Source of the DNA: Roseibium album
GTDB lineage: Bacteria; Pseudomonadota; Alphaproteobacteria; Rhizobiales; Stappiaceae
Direction of reading: 5' to 3'
NCBI RefSeq assembly: GCF_001404515.1
Contig: NZ_CXWE01000004.1
Location: 62,001-126,000, forward strand
Length of the DNA: 64,000 nt
This document shows, in pieces, positions 1 through 8,396 of this stretch. The position numbers and the translations under genes are program-made. Every line of letters begins with the position of its first letter. Positions within the stretch are counted from its first letter, which is position 1. Under the pieces are notes generated by a model. It was not told the origin of the DNA, did no database searches, and saw only the letters and a program-made list of their open reading frames with translations.

Positions 1-99
1 AAACAGGTGCTTGTCGACCTGAATTGACGGCTGGCCCTTGGATTTGTCCTCATCGTCATCGTCGAGGCGTGCTGGCACCGGGGTCGAATAGTTTTTCAT
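1..99 (-). CDS. N-terminal 33 codons of an unidentified protein (possibly ClpP-like)
   Basis: An ATG at 99 (minus strand) opens a frame that stays open to the window edge. The peptide begins MKNYSTPVPARLDDDDEDKS and ends IQVDKHLF. A GGGAG Shine-Dalgarno-like run lies about 12 bases upstream. The short acidic, lysine-rich lead-in followed by a conserved-looking start resembles N-termini of some alphaproteobacterial ClpP-like protease subunits, but too little is visible to be sure. Only the start is seen, inferred from the open frame and ribosome site. Confidence 0.4.
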   Translation of the reverse strand, partial: MKNYSTPVPARLDDDDEDKSKGQPSIQVDKHLF

Positions 100-284
100 G
101 CGCAGGATTAAGCTCCCTTGGCTGTTGCACCGGCCGGGCCGGCTGATTGAAGGGCTGGCGAAAAGACAAACGCCATGCCTGTTTGGTCCATGTGTAAGCG
201 AAGTGGCGGTTCCTCGCAAACCTTGAAAATCTGAATAGCGCGATAAGAGTTATCAAATCGGGAACAAGGGTCCATGCGCGCCGG

Positions 285-1145
285 TTATTCTTCGTGCCGG
301 GGGGTGTCCGGAAAAGAAGCACCCTTGCGTCCGACAACGAAATGCCACACCAGCATCACGGCAAACGGAAGCGACGGCCACACGAACCAGAGGGTCGAAA
401 GACCCGACGTCAGAAGGTTCAGGACGAAAAACAATCCGATCATGAAAACGCACGTTCTCACGCGTCGAGGCTGCGCACGCAACCACCGTCGCGCCTGTTC
501 AAACCCATTCGCAACGGCGCGGGTGTCCTTGTCCCAGCTCGCCGGGCCGGCTGCGTCATGCCCAGCATCACCGCTCTCACCGCCAACGTCTTTTTCGCCA
601 GGAGTTTCTGCCGGCGCGTTTCGGCCGCCGAGCCTGACGGAGTAGGTTTCAACGGGATCGCTGACATTTTTCACCTTCTGCGGACCAAGCGGATCAAAAC
701 CGAGTGCAACCTTCGCTTTGACCTGATCATAGACAGATTGCGACAGCATGATCCCGCCACGCGGGGCGAGTTCCTGAAGTCGCGCGGCAACATTCACACC
801 ATCACCATAAATGTCATCGCCTTCGACCATGATGTCGCCGAGATTGATTCCAATGCGAAAATCCATCCTGTTGAGGTCCGGAAGATCCGCGTTGCGAAGC
901 GACAGTTCATTTTGAATATCGACCGCGCACTGAACCGCTTCAATCACCGAAACGAATTCGATGATGACGGCATCACCCCAGGTATTGACGATGCGGCCGT
1001 TGTGTCTGTCTGTTAGCGCGGACATGACATCCCGGTAAGCTTTCAGCCGGTCCAGTGTCCCGTCTTCGTCCCGCTCCATCAACTTGGAATACTGTGCAAC
1101 ATCCGCGCACATGATGGCCGACAGACGTCGCTTGACCCGTTGCAT
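285..1145 (-). CDS. Class III adenylate/guanylate cyclase with C-terminal 2TM segment
   Basis: Predicted to make cyclic nucleotide from a nucleoside triphosphate. From the ATG at 1145, which has a CAGGGG ribosome site about 9 bases upstream, it is 286 aa. The N-terminal two thirds is a class III cyclase domain with both metal-binding aspartates (CADVAQYS and NTWGDAV) and the transition-state region GDGVNVAARLQEL. The usual purine-selecting lysine before the second aspartate is asparagine, as in many rhizobial cyclases. After a charged linker come two hydrophobic helices with the WFVWPSLPF pattern of a 2TM domain, so the catalytic domain is probably anchored at the inner membrane facing the cytoplasm. 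No receptor domain is present. Whether ATP or GTP is used cannot be read from the sequence. Confidence 0.9.
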   Translation of the reverse strand: MQRVKRRLSAIMCADVAQYSKLMERDEDGTLDRLKAYRDVMSALTDRHNGRIVNTWGDAVIIEFVSVIEAVQCAVDIQNELSLRNADLPDLNRMDFRIGINLGDIMVEGDDIYGDGVNVAARLQELAPRGGIMLSQSVYDQVKAKVALGFDPLGPQKVKNVSDPVETYSVRLGGRNAPAETPGEKDVGGESGDAGHDAAGPASWDKDTRAVANGFEQARRWLRAQPRRVRTCVFMIGLFFVLNLLTSGLSTLWFVWPSLPFAVMLVWHFVVGRKGASFPDTPRHEE

Positions 1146-1240
1146 GCTTAAAACCCCTGACTGCTCATGCTTAGGAATGGGAAGCCAGAGGACAAATTGC
1201 AAGAGAAAAACCGGAACTCGGGCCGATCGTGCGCAAAGAC

Positions 1241-1648
1241 CTATTTGTCCAGGTCTGCAATGTTTCGCAAGGCCTGAAGCGCCTCATCGGCCCTTTCCGC
1301 GGGCACGAAAACATGGTCGTGGAAAAATGCGGCGACCACGTTGGCTGAAATCCCTTCTTGCGCAAGCGCGCCGGCAACCGCAGCCGTCAGGCCGACCGCC
1401 TCCAGTGAAGAGTGCACGGTTAACGTGATCCGCCGAAACCATTCGGCATCCGCAAGTCCCAATTCGCGTGCCCTTTCAACGGGCAGGATCGCGGTCGTTC
1501 CTTCTGTCTCGGCAAAGAGGGCGACCGGTGCATATTCAGCCAGGTCTTCAAATGTCCTGTTGGCAAAGGTACAAAAAACATACGGCTCCGGATCAAGCAT
1601 CGGCCGCATGTGGGATATCAGGATTTTCAGATCTGTTTCGCCGGTCAT
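1241..1648 (-). CDS. ACT-domain protein (CASTOR/DUF2241-like)
   Basis: A 135-aa protein with two ACT-like halves. The N-terminal half contains MRPMLDPEPYVFCTF, and the C-terminal half (LTVHSSLEAVGLTAAVAGALAQ, HDHVFVPAERADEAL) matches the ACT_7/DUF2241 pattern. ACT domains bind amino acids, and stand-alone proteins of this kind are thought to be ligand sensors; no enzyme domain is present. It is the last gene of the operon starting at the MerR regulator and sits 26 bases after the ureohydrolase, so sensing of an amine or amino acid in that pathway is a reasonable inference. Confidence 0.8.
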   Translation of the reverse strand: MTGETDLKILISHMRPMLDPEPYVFCTFANRTFEDLAEYAPVALFAETEGTTAILPVERARELGLADAEWFRRITLTVHSSLEAVGLTAAVAGALAQEGISANVVAAFFHDHVFVPAERADEALQALRNIADLDK

Positions 1649-1674
1649 GATTGGACTATCGCCTTGATGTTCTG

Positions 1675-2646
1675 TCAGTTTTCGCGTTTCGTCACAGCCA
1701 GGGCCATGTTGCAGAGCATCTCGAACATGATGGAGACCCCAAGAAACGCGGTGCCACCACTTTGATCGAATGGCGGTGAAACTTCGACCAGATCCGCTCC
1801 CACGATATTCACGCCATCCAGCATGCGAGCGACCTGAATTGACTGATAGGAATTCGGTCCACCCACTTCGGGTGTGCCGGTTCCGGGCGCAAAGGCCGGA
1901 TCGACAAAATCAATGTCATAGGAAACATATGTCTCGCCGTCTCCCGCGATTTCCCTGGCTTCAGCCATGACATCCTCCGCACCGCGCTCATGAAATTCCT
2001 CGATCGGAATAACCCTGATGCCGACGCTCTTCGCAAAGTCACGGTCTTCGAAGTCATAGGCGGTACCACGAATGCCGATCTGAACAACGCGGGCGGGATC
2101 GAGCAATCCTTCTTCGACGGCCCGTCTGAATGGTGTGCCGTGCGTGTATTGCATGCCGCCGAAATAACTGTTGAACAGATCGGTGTGGCTGTCGAAGTGA
2201 ATCATTCCCAGCGGCTTTGTCTTTGCGAGCGAGCGGAGAATCGGCAGCGAACACAAATGATCTCCACCTGCGGACAGTGGAACGATACCGGCTGCGACGA
2301 TTTCGTCATAGAACGCCGTCATGCGATCAAGGCTGTCATCGACACTTGCCGGGTTTGGACCGACATCGCCCAGGTCGGCGCAATTGACGAGTTCAAACGG
2401 TCTTACCCCGGTTGCTCCGTTCTGGGCGCGAATCATTGTCGAAGCGTCCCTCAGCTGCCGTGGGCCGTGACGCGGACCTGGCCTGTTCGTTGTCCCGCCA
2501 TCCCATGGCGTCCCGATCAGGCCGATCTGCACCTTTGAAATCCTCGGATCGTCCAACCCGACATGCGGCAATCGCATGAAGGTTGGTACTCCTGCAAAGC
2601 GCGGTAATTCAAACCCGGAAACCGGATGAAAAAACGGATCTGTCAT
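1675..2646 (-). CDS. Ureohydrolase: agmatinase/guanidinobutyrase family
   Basis: A 323-aa arginase-superfamily enzyme that should hydrolyse a guanidino compound to urea plus an amine. All manganese ligands are visible: GGDH, the DxHxD motif as FDSHTD, and DIDFVDPAFAPGTGTPE. The PGT..PEVGG signature favours agmatinase, guanidinobutyrase or guanidinopropionase over arginase, but the exact substrate cannot be fixed by reading. The ATG at 2646 is preferred over an upstream GTG because AAGGTGG lies 6 bases before it. It is in an operon with an SDR upstream and an ACT-domain protein downstream, suggesting arginine or polyamine-type catabolism. Confidence 0.85.
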   Translation of the reverse strand: MTDPFFHPVSGFELPRFAGVPTFMRLPHVGLDDPRISKVQIGLIGTPWDGGTTNRPGPRHGPRQLRDASTMIRAQNGATGVRPFELVNCADLGDVGPNPASVDDSLDRMTAFYDEIVAAGIVPLSAGGDHLCSLPILRSLAKTKPLGMIHFDSHTDLFNSYFGGMQYTHGTPFRRAVEEGLLDPARVVQIGIRGTAYDFEDRDFAKSVGIRVIPIEEFHERGAEDVMAEAREIAGDGETYVSYDIDFVDPAFAPGTGTPEVGGPNSYQSIQVARMLDGVNIVGADLVEVSPPFDQSGGTAFLGVSIMFEMLCNMALAVTKREN

Positions 2647-2735
2647 GCAAGCCACCTTTAGACTGCGCCGCCGGGATCATTCGGCTCGGTTCTCTATTAC
2701 TGTCAGAAAATGGCAAGCCTTCAACAAAAACCGGC

Positions 2736-3428
2736 TTACCAGGGAATGACAGCGCCCCGATGATCGAAAAACTGACCCGACTGTTCTGGTGAAAGTCCAT
2801 CGATGACCGACAGGAGGCTCTGCGAAGCAGCCTCCGGCTCCTGAACTTCAAGACCAGTCTTGGAGAAGCCGTCCGTCAGAGATGTGCGAACTGTTCCCGG
2901 ATGCAAGGCAACGCAAATGGCGTTGGGTTTCTTTCGTGCCAGTTCCACCGCTGCGGTTCGAACGATCTGATTGAGCGCCGCCTTGGCAGCACGGTAGGCA
3001 TACCAGCCACCTGCCCTGTTGTCGGTGATCGATCCCACTCGCGCCGACAAAGTCACAAAAACACTTCGCTCCTCCCTCGGGAGAATCGGGAGAAAGTGTT
3101 TCATGAGCAGCGCGGGACCGATCGCGTTGATCGCAAATGACCTTGCGAAATTGACCGGATCAATCTCGCGCATGCTTTTCTCCGGACGCACTCCCTCGGG
3201 CGTCAGCGCACCCGTCGCATCGAAAACCAGCCCGACTGAGCCTGAAATTGATCTGGCACGGTTGGCGCATGCCTCGACGGATGCTTCATCGAGCAGATCA
3301 AGGCCGGGAACCGTCGAGCGGCTGAAACCTATCACCTCATCATACTGCTCGGAGCAATTCAGGGACCGCATCAACGCGGAACCGATACCGCCTGTAGAAC
3401 CAAGGACCAGGGCAATTCTTGAAGACAT
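2736..3428 (-). CDS. Short-chain dehydrogenase/reductase (SDR)
   Basis: A 230-aa classical SDR. The cofactor loop is LGSTGGIGSAL near the N-terminus and the catalytic Tyr-Lys pair is YRAAK in WYAYRAAKAALNQI. LHPGTVRTSL follows the catalytic helix as usual. The layout resembles small C-factor/CsgA-like SDRs rather than a named biosynthetic reductase, so the substrate is unknown. It is co-directional with its neighbours, with gaps of about 80 bases on each side, and could be a later member of the isovalerate/amine operon. Confidence 0.85.
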   Translation of the reverse strand: MSSRIALVLGSTGGIGSALMRSLNCSEQYDEVIGFSRSTVPGLDLLDEASVEACANRARSISGSVGLVFDATGALTPEGVRPEKSMREIDPVNFARSFAINAIGPALLMKHFLPILPREERSVFVTLSARVGSITDNRAGGWYAYRAAKAALNQIVRTAAVELARKKPNAICVALHPGTVRTSLTDGFSKTGLEVQEPEAASQSLLSVIDGLSPEQSGQFFDHRGAVIPW

Positions 3429-3505
3429 GTCTGTTCCCGAAAACCAACTCCTGTCAGTACGATCAGTTCGCGCATGGAGATCAATACATCTGAAAAAGTC
3501 ACAAA

Positions 3506-3895
3506 CTAGGCAGTAACAGTTGCCTGCCAGATGCCATCGACATATTCAGCTTCGTCGTCACCCGGCCAGGGTGGCATCGAAATGCAGATGAACTTCAGGA
3601 CTTCCTTGTCGTCGCTTCGGTACTGAAATGCGGTTCCGACGGGAATGTCGATCGAAACACCTGGCAAGAGATCGACAACGCTCTCGCTGTGACCGTCAGA
3701 TCGCCAGATCTGTCCTTTGCCATCCAGCACATGCCAGAATTCGCTGACTGTCTTGTGCCGTGTCGCACGATTGATCTGCCCCAAGGGCACCGTCGAATGG
3801 ATCATGTTCCCGGTCGGACCATCCATGATGAAGCGGATGTCGGCACCTGCAGGTGATTTCGCGTCGAATTTTTCATTCAGTCTGCTCTGCTTCAC
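3506..3895 (-). CDS. Cupin-domain protein
   Basis: A 129-aa single-domain cupin. Cupin motif 1 is represented by RHKTVSEFWHVLDGKGQIW and motif 2 by LLPGVSIDIPVGTAFQYRS. The first motif keeps a His and a Glu in metal-ligand positions, so a metal-dependent isomerase or binding role is possible. Its ATG overlaps the stop of the SET-domain gene by 4 bases, a sign of translational coupling. No specific function can be assigned. Confidence 0.75.
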   Translation of the reverse strand: MKQSRLNEKFDAKSPAGADIRFIMDGPTGNMIHSTVPLGQINRATRHKTVSEFWHVLDGKGQIWRSDGHSESVVDLLPGVSIDIPVGTAFQYRSDDKEVLKFICISMPPWPGDDEAEYVDGIWQATVTA

Positions 3896-4449
3896 GACAC
3901 ACCCACCGATCTTTCAATCTTCATTTGAAGATACTCGGAAAACCAGCCTTCATACCGCTTTTGAAGCTCGGCGATTTCCCAGTCCTTGCCGGAAATCTCG
4001 TTCCTGCACCTCGCCGACCCGCATCGGCAGATCATTGTCCAGTCATCGTCGTCGCCGGTCGCATAGTCAAAAGTCAGTTCTTCTCCGGGCTCAACAACAT
4101 GCATGGCATGAAAACAGATCTGTCCCTTTATCCCGACATTGGGATCACAGGAGTGATTGAGATGCATCATCGAGCCCACTCTTTCTTCCGGCGTCAGAGG
4201 TCCGATGAAAAGATTGTCACCTATCTGAATTTCAGCAGGACCAAGCGTCTCTGCCAGCCTATCGCGGGCAACGCGGTCAAAAATGTGCCCACCCTTCACG
4301 ACAACCAGTTCACCTTCGTTGATCTTCTCCTTTGCAAAAAGTCCTGTACCATCCAGTGGACTGGTCCGTTTTTCCACTTTTTGCGAAAACCAGCTCGCTC
4401 CCATCGTTTCCTCTGCCCGATGCTCCGTTAAAATCCGGCTTGTTTTCAC
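3892..4449 (-). CDS. SET-domain protein (putative lysine methyltransferase)
   Basis: A 185-aa protein with a complete small SET domain. The start region SPLDGTGLFAKEKINEGE, the AdoMet/substrate core MHLNHSCDPN, GEELTFDYA, and a post-SET-like cysteine cluster CRCGSARCRNEI are all present. SET proteins methylate lysines using S-adenosylmethionine. Bacterial ones are few and their targets mostly unknown. It starts one base after the isovaleryl-CoA dehydrogenase stop codon and overlaps the cupin gene, so it is part of the catabolic operon. Its partner there is unknown. Confidence 0.85.
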   Translation of the reverse strand: MKTSRILTEHRAEETMGASWFSQKVEKRTSPLDGTGLFAKEKINEGELVVVKGGHIFDRVARDRLAETLGPAEIQIGDNLFIGPLTPEERVGSMMHLNHSCDPNVGIKGQICFHAMHVVEPGEELTFDYATGDDDDWTMICRCGSARCRNEISGKDWEIAELQKRYEGWFSEYLQMKIERSVGVS

Positions 4450-4450
4450 A

Positions 4451-5623
4451 TCATGTGGTTTTGTTGAAGATCTCCCGCCCGATCAGCATCCGGCGGATTT
4501 CCGACGTCCCTGCCCCGATCTCGTAAAGCTTGGCATCGCGCAAGAGACGTCCCGTGGGGTATTCGTTGATATAGCCGTTGCCGCCGAGAAGCTGGATGGC
4601 GTCGAGCGCGACCTTCGTTGCATTTTCCGCAGCATAGAGAATAGCCCCCGCAGCGTCCTCTCGCGTTGTTTCTCCTCGGTCACAAGCTTTTGCAACCGCA
4701 TACACATAGGACTTGGTGGCGTTCATCGTGACATACATGTCCGCAACCTTGCCCTGCACGAGCTGGAAGGTTCCTATGGGTTGCCCGAATTGCTCGCGCT
4801 CATGCACGTAAGGAACAACAACATCCATGGCCGCCTGCATGATGCCGACGGATCCGGCTGCGAGCACGGCGCGTTCATAGTCGAGACCCGACATCAGGAC
4901 GTTGACACCCTTGCCCACTTCTCCAAGAACGTTTTCTTCCGGCACTTCGCAGTCCTGGAAAACCAGTTCACCTGTATCGGAGCCACGCATGCCCAGCTTG
5001 TCGAGCTTTTGCGCAACGGAAAATCCGGAAAAGTCCTTTTCGACCAGAAATGCGGTAATTCCCTTCGGGCCCGCATCCGGGTCGGTCTTGGCGTAGATGA
5101 TCAGCGTGTCTGCGGTGGGACCGTTGGTAATCCACATCTTGGTACCGTTGAGAACGTAGCGGTCACCTTTCCTTTCGGCGCGCAGCTTCATCGACACGAC
5201 ATCGGATCCAGCCCCTGGTTCTGACATGGCCAGGGCACCGAGATGTTCGCCGGTGATCAGCTTTTCCAGATACCGTTTTTTCTGGTCTTCGCGCCCCCAG
5301 CGTCGCAGCTGGTTGACGCAAAGATTGGAATGGGCGCCATAGCTCAGTCCGACCGAGGCCGACGCACGGCTGACTTCCTCCATCGCGATGCAATGCTCCA
5401 GATATCCGAGTCCGGAGCCACCCCATTCTTCCTCAACAGTTATGCCGTGCAGGCCGAGTTCACCCATTTCCGGCCAGATTTCCCTCGGGAACCAGTCTTC
5501 GCGGTCTATCTTTTCGGCGAGCGGTGCAATCCGGTCCTGACTGAAGGAACGAACCGTGTCTCGAAGCATGTCGGCGGTTTCGCCCAGGTCGAAATTGAAA
5601 CCGGGAAAATCGTTGCGAATCAT
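4451..5623 (-). CDS. ivd: Isovaleryl-CoA dehydrogenase
   Basis: A 390-aa acyl-CoA dehydrogenase that oxidises isovaleryl-CoA to 3-methylcrotonyl-CoA in leucine degradation, with FAD and electron-transfer flavoprotein. The FAD-binding region [17 protein letters not shown], the helix-G glutamate in [14 protein letters not shown] (catalytic base position of isovaleryl-CoA dehydrogenases) and C-terminal [20 protein letters not shown] with [11 protein letters not shown] closely follow the human enzyme. It sits in the MerR-led operon. The methylcrotonyl-CoA carboxylase genes expected next in the pathway are not in this window. Confidence 0.93.
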   Translation of the reverse strand: MIRNDFPGFNFDLGETADMLRDTVRSFSQDRIAPLAEKIDREDWFPREIWPEMGELGLHGITVEEEWGGSGLGYLEHCIAMEEVSRASASVGLSYGAHSNLCVNQLRRWGREDQKKRYLEKLITGEHLGALAMSEPGAGSDVVSMKLRAERKGDRYVLNGTKMWITNGPTADTLIIYAKTDPDAGPKGITAFLVEKDFSGFSVAQKLDKLGMRGSDTGELVFQDCEVPEENVLGEVGKGVNVLMSGLDYERAVLAAGSVGIMQAAMDVVVPYVHEREQFGQPIGTFQLVQGKVADMYVTMNATKSYVYAVAKACDRGETTREDAAGAILYAAENATKVALDAIQLLGGNGYINEYPTGRLLRDAKLYEIGAGTSEIRRMLIGREIFNKTT

Positions 5624-5649
5624 AATCTTACCTCCCGACGCACCTGTCC

Positions 5650-6096
5650 TCAGGAACGTACGTAGCGAATGTAGTCACTCAGCTCGCCGATTCGATCGTA
5701 GAGCATCTGAGCGCGTTTGTTGTCTTGATTTGTATGCCAGTAGACCTTGCCGTTTGCGCCTGGCTCCAGATCCGCAGCAGTGTAGACGGCCTCGATGAGT
5801 TTTCGGCCGGCACCGCCCCCTCTGACCTCCGGGCTCACGTAGAGGTCCTCAAGGTAGCAGACCTGATCCAGTGACCAGGAACTGTCATGAAACAGGAAGT
5901 GGACAAAACCGACGATCCGGTCCTGCTTCTCCGCGACAAATGCACTATGGGACCCGGCTGAAAGCAGCCGCTCGAACAGGCCGTCGGTCACCTCTTGCGA
6001 GAGATCCTGCTGATAGAATTCCAGGTAGCTTGCCCAGTGTTGCTGCCACGCCGACTTGTCTGTCCGCGCCAGTTTTCGAACCAAGATGTCTGACAT
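5650..6096 (-). CDS. GNAT-family N-acetyltransferase
   Basis: A 148-aa single-domain GNAT enzyme. The acetyl-CoA loop appears as [18 protein letters not shown], preceded by the strand YLEDLYV, and the C-terminal half contains [19 protein letters not shown], typical of the family. The acceptor substrate is unknown. It lies between the thioesterase gene (3-base gap) and ivd (26-base gap), so it should be cotranscribed with them. Confidence 0.85.
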   Translation of the reverse strand: MSDILVRKLARTDKSAWQQHWASYLEFYQQDLSQEVTDGLFERLLSAGSHSAFVAEKQDRIVGFVHFLFHDSSWSLDQVCYLEDLYVSPEVRGGGAGRKLIEAVYTAADLEPGANGKVYWHTNQDNKRAQMLYDRIGELSDYIRYVRS

Positions 6097-6099
6097 CGA

Positions 6100-6546
6100 T
6101 CAATCCTTTACGCCGGAAACGCTCACCAATGTGAACAGGCCGGTAGCCACATGAACCTGCAGACCGTCGTCCAGCCCGTAGACATCTGCCTTGGCAATGG
6201 TCAGCGTCTTGCCCGGCTTGACCACACGCCCCCTGGCCAGAAGGACTGGCTGGTTCGCCGGGTTCAGCAGGTTGATCTTGTATTCGCTGGTGAGAACACC
6301 GAAGTCCGCAGCGAACAGGGAAAGCGCAGCATAACCGGCAGCGCTGTCGGCAATCGAAGATGTTGCCCCGGCGTGGAAAAAACCGTGCTGTTGTGTCAGT
6401 TCCCGGCGCATCTTCAGTTCAATATCAACGGCACCGGGTGCAAGATGCACCAGTTCCGCACCCAGATGCGTCATGAAGTCCTGAGCAGCGAAACTGTTCC
6501 TGACGCGGGTGTTCCAGACAGGGTCTCTGGGGCTGAGATCCATCAC
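6100..6546 (-). CDS. PaaI-type hotdog thioesterase
   Basis: A 148-aa single hotdog-fold protein. QQHGFFHAGATSSIADSAAGYAA carries the HGG-like active-site segment and the acidic residue of PaaI/YdiI-type acyl-CoA thioesterases. Given its place between a LiuR-like regulator (4-base overlap) and isovaleryl-CoA dehydrogenase, it may release CoA from branched-chain or stalled acyl-CoA intermediates; that role is inferred from context. Confidence 0.85.
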   Translation of the reverse strand: MMDLSPRDPVWNTRVRNSFAAQDFMTHLGAELVHLAPGAVDIELKMRRELTQQHGFFHAGATSSIADSAAGYAALSLFAADFGVLTSEYKINLLNPANQPVLLARGRVVKPGKTLTIAKADVYGLDDGLQVHVATGLFTLVSVSGVKD

Positions 6547-6944
6547 TCGGTCTCCACATGCATCTTGGTATGCAGTTCGCTCATGCGCGCTTTCGCACCG
6601 CTTTCCACCTCGTCGAGTTCGAGCAAGGTGAGCTCGATGTCCCGCTGTTTTTCGAGCAGTTCCTCTCGACGCGCGGCGATTCTCTCAAGCAGCAGTCGCA
6701 ATTGTCCGGTTTCACCCGGTGAGCTGCCGTACATCTCGATCATTTCCTTGATTTCATTCAGGGAAAAACCGAGCCGTTTGCCACGCAAGATGAGTTTGAT
6801 GCGCGTCCTGTCCCCTGGCGTATACAGACGCTGTCTGCCACGTCGCTGAGGTAACACCAGGCCCTGCGCCTCGTAGAAACGCAGGGTACGCGTCGTGATG
6901 TCGAATTCCTGTGTCAGCTGGGTTATCGTGAAATAGCGCTGCAT
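6543..6944 (-). CDS. MerR-family regulator, LiuR-like
   Basis: A 133-aa MerR regulator. The DNA-binding winged helix is FTITQLTQEFDITTRTLRFY followed by RRGRQRLYTPGDR. A dimerisation coiled coil (residues about 75-125) has no metal-binding cysteines, as in LiuR regulators of branched-chain amino acid and fatty acid catabolism. The ATG at 6944 is chosen because AAGGAG lies 7 bases upstream. It heads the operon that contains ivd and overlaps the thioesterase gene by 4 bases, which supports pathway-specific control. LiuR assignment is from context and motif, not from a search. Confidence 0.85.
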   Translation of the reverse strand: MQRYFTITQLTQEFDITTRTLRFYEAQGLVLPQRRGRQRLYTPGDRTRIKLILRGKRLGFSLNEIKEMIEMYGSSPGETGQLRLLLERIAARREELLEKQRDIELTLLELDEVESGAKARMSELHTKMHVETE

Positions 6945-6977
6945 GCCCGCTCCTTGTTGCCGGCACATTTCAGCCTT

Positions 6978-6993
6978 TTTACGTTAAAGTCAA
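6978..6993. promoter_or_regulatory. Candidate LiuR operator
   Basis: The 16-base imperfect palindrome TTTACGTTAAAGTCAA lies 34 bases upstream of the MerR start codon. Six of the eight positions in each half match symmetrically. It resembles the ACGT-centred sites described for LiuR regulators. Placement suggests autoregulation of the whole operon. Confidence 0.55.
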
Positions 6994-7032
6994 TAGATCA
7001 ATTTTTTTCTATTATATTCAATAATTTAACTT

Positions 7033-7743
7033 CTATGATCGCAGTTCATCGATGGTCAAGTCAGCGTTCAGCACATTCATATCGACATTGCCTGAAATGC
7101 CTTCAATCGTTCCGCTGTCCTGATACTGCCAGAGGATCCAGTCCTTGGTGTAGGACGGCGAGTGCCAGATCGAGCGGGTCCACAAACGCCGGTTCAGACC
7201 CTGTCCCTTGAGATAGGTCCGGAAAAACTCTTCCGGCGCATAAAAAATGACCTGTTTTCCTGCCGATCGCTCAACCAGGGTAACGAAATCCGAAATCTCC
7301 TGAAGAACCTCGTCTACCGGCGGGCGCTTGGTGCAGTTTCCGGTAAATTCCAGATCCAGGACCGGCGCCAGCATCTGTGGGTCATCCGGCAGCACACTCA
7401 GAAAGTTTTCCGCCTGTTCCTGCCCCGGCTTGCACAGGCTGAAATAATGATAGGCACCTCTGGCCAGTCCGGCCGCTCCGGCACCAGCCCAGTTCTGCAC
7501 AAACGCACTGTCCTTGAAGTCGCCACCTTCGCTGGCCTTCATGTAGACGAAGGCGACATCGTCAGCAGAAACCTTGTTCCAGTCGATTTCACCGAGATGA
7601 TGTGAAACGTCGATGCCGCGTTTCGGAAATTCGTCCCGGTCCGGTTCCCAGTTCATGAAAAAAAACGCTGCTCCTGCGATCGAAATAACGCCTCCAACCA
7701 CAACGTAGAACACCGTGCGAAAAATTGCCTGCAAGAACTTCAT
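7033..7743 (-). CDS. Membrane-anchored GH25 muramidase (lysozyme)
   Basis: A 236-aa glycoside hydrolase family 25 protein that should cleave the N-acetylmuramic acid linkage of peptidoglycan. One N-terminal hydrophobic helix (TVFYVVVGGVISIAGAAFFF) acts as a signal anchor, placing the enzyme in the periplasm. The catalytic barrel starts at RGIDVSHHLGEIDW, and the acidic pair is LDLEF. The end shows ILWQYQDSGTIEGISGNVDMNV, typical of GH25. The ATG at 7743 with GGTGGC upstream is a better start than an ATG four codons earlier. It is not obviously cotranscribed with its neighbours. Confidence 0.9.
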   Translation of the reverse strand: MKFLQAIFRTVFYVVVGGVISIAGAAFFFMNWEPDRDEFPKRGIDVSHHLGEIDWNKVSADDVAFVYMKASEGGDFKDSAFVQNWAGAGAAGLARGAYHYFSLCKPGQEQAENFLSVLPDDPQMLAPVLDLEFTGNCTKRPPVDEVLQEISDFVTLVERSAGKQVIFYAPEEFFRTYLKGQGLNRRLWTRSIWHSPSYTKDWILWQYQDSGTIEGISGNVDMNVLNADLTIDELRS

Positions 7744-7794
7744 ATTGCCACCCACACCCTAGGCGACACGAACTTGCCGGAAATTTCTTAAAAT

Positions 7795-8238
7795 TCACGA
7801 TAGAAAATTCGGCCAGAGCGGCGGTGCAGCCAATTCAAGGATGTTGCCGTCGGGATCCTTGAAATAAAGGCTCGTTCCACCGGCAGGCCAGACGACTTCG
7901 CTGATGACCGAAACGTCATGATGCTTCAGGTATTCGCGCCAGGCCTGTAACTCATCCGTCGATATATGAAACGCAAAATGACCATGCCCGGCAGTATCGT
8001 GCCCGGGGACGACCCCACCCGGCGTCGCAACATCTTCCCCGGTATGGCCGCGATGAAAGACGAGCAACGTCTGGGCCGGGCCTGCGTTATAGGCAAAGAG
8101 CCTGTCACCGGCCACCATACGTTCCAGGCCCAGGACATTGCTGTAAAAAGTATGTGCGGCTTCCATGTCATCAACATAGACGGCGGTTTCCAGAATGCCA
8201 CCGACCTTCGGCGGCTTTACTTTTAAACCAATTCTCAC
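7795..8238 (-). CDS. VOC-family (glyoxalase/dioxygenase fold) protein
   Basis: A 147-aa vicinal-oxygen-chelate protein with two beta-alpha-beta-beta-beta modules. ILETAVYVDDMEAAHTFYSNVLGLE starts module one, and GHGHFAFHIS with SLYFKDPDGNILELAAPP forms module two. His and Glu in these segments are the likely metal ligands. It is similar in style to fosfomycin-resistance/glyoxalase-like proteins of unknown substrate; no stronger call is possible. Confidence 0.85.
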   Translation of the reverse strand: MRIGLKVKPPKVGGILETAVYVDDMEAAHTFYSNVLGLERMVAGDRLFAYNAGPAQTLLVFHRGHTGEDVATPGGVVPGHDTAGHGHFAFHISTDELQAWREYLKHHDVSVISEVVWPAGGTSLYFKDPDGNILELAAPPLWPNFLS

Positions 8239-8396
8239 TTGAAGCCTTTCGAGGAAGTTTCCGATCCAGCCTATAATCTACTATTTTCGTCAATGAAGCG
8301 ATTAGTCTCCACCTCAATCAATCATTGTGGCGCTAAAGGGCGAAAGAGAGATTCGAATTTAAATGTGGGTGACAATTTGGAAACACAAACCATCAA

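Noticed and set aside
294..1016. 240-codon plus-strand frame
   Set aside because: Lies opposite the cyclase gene; no ribosome site and no family.
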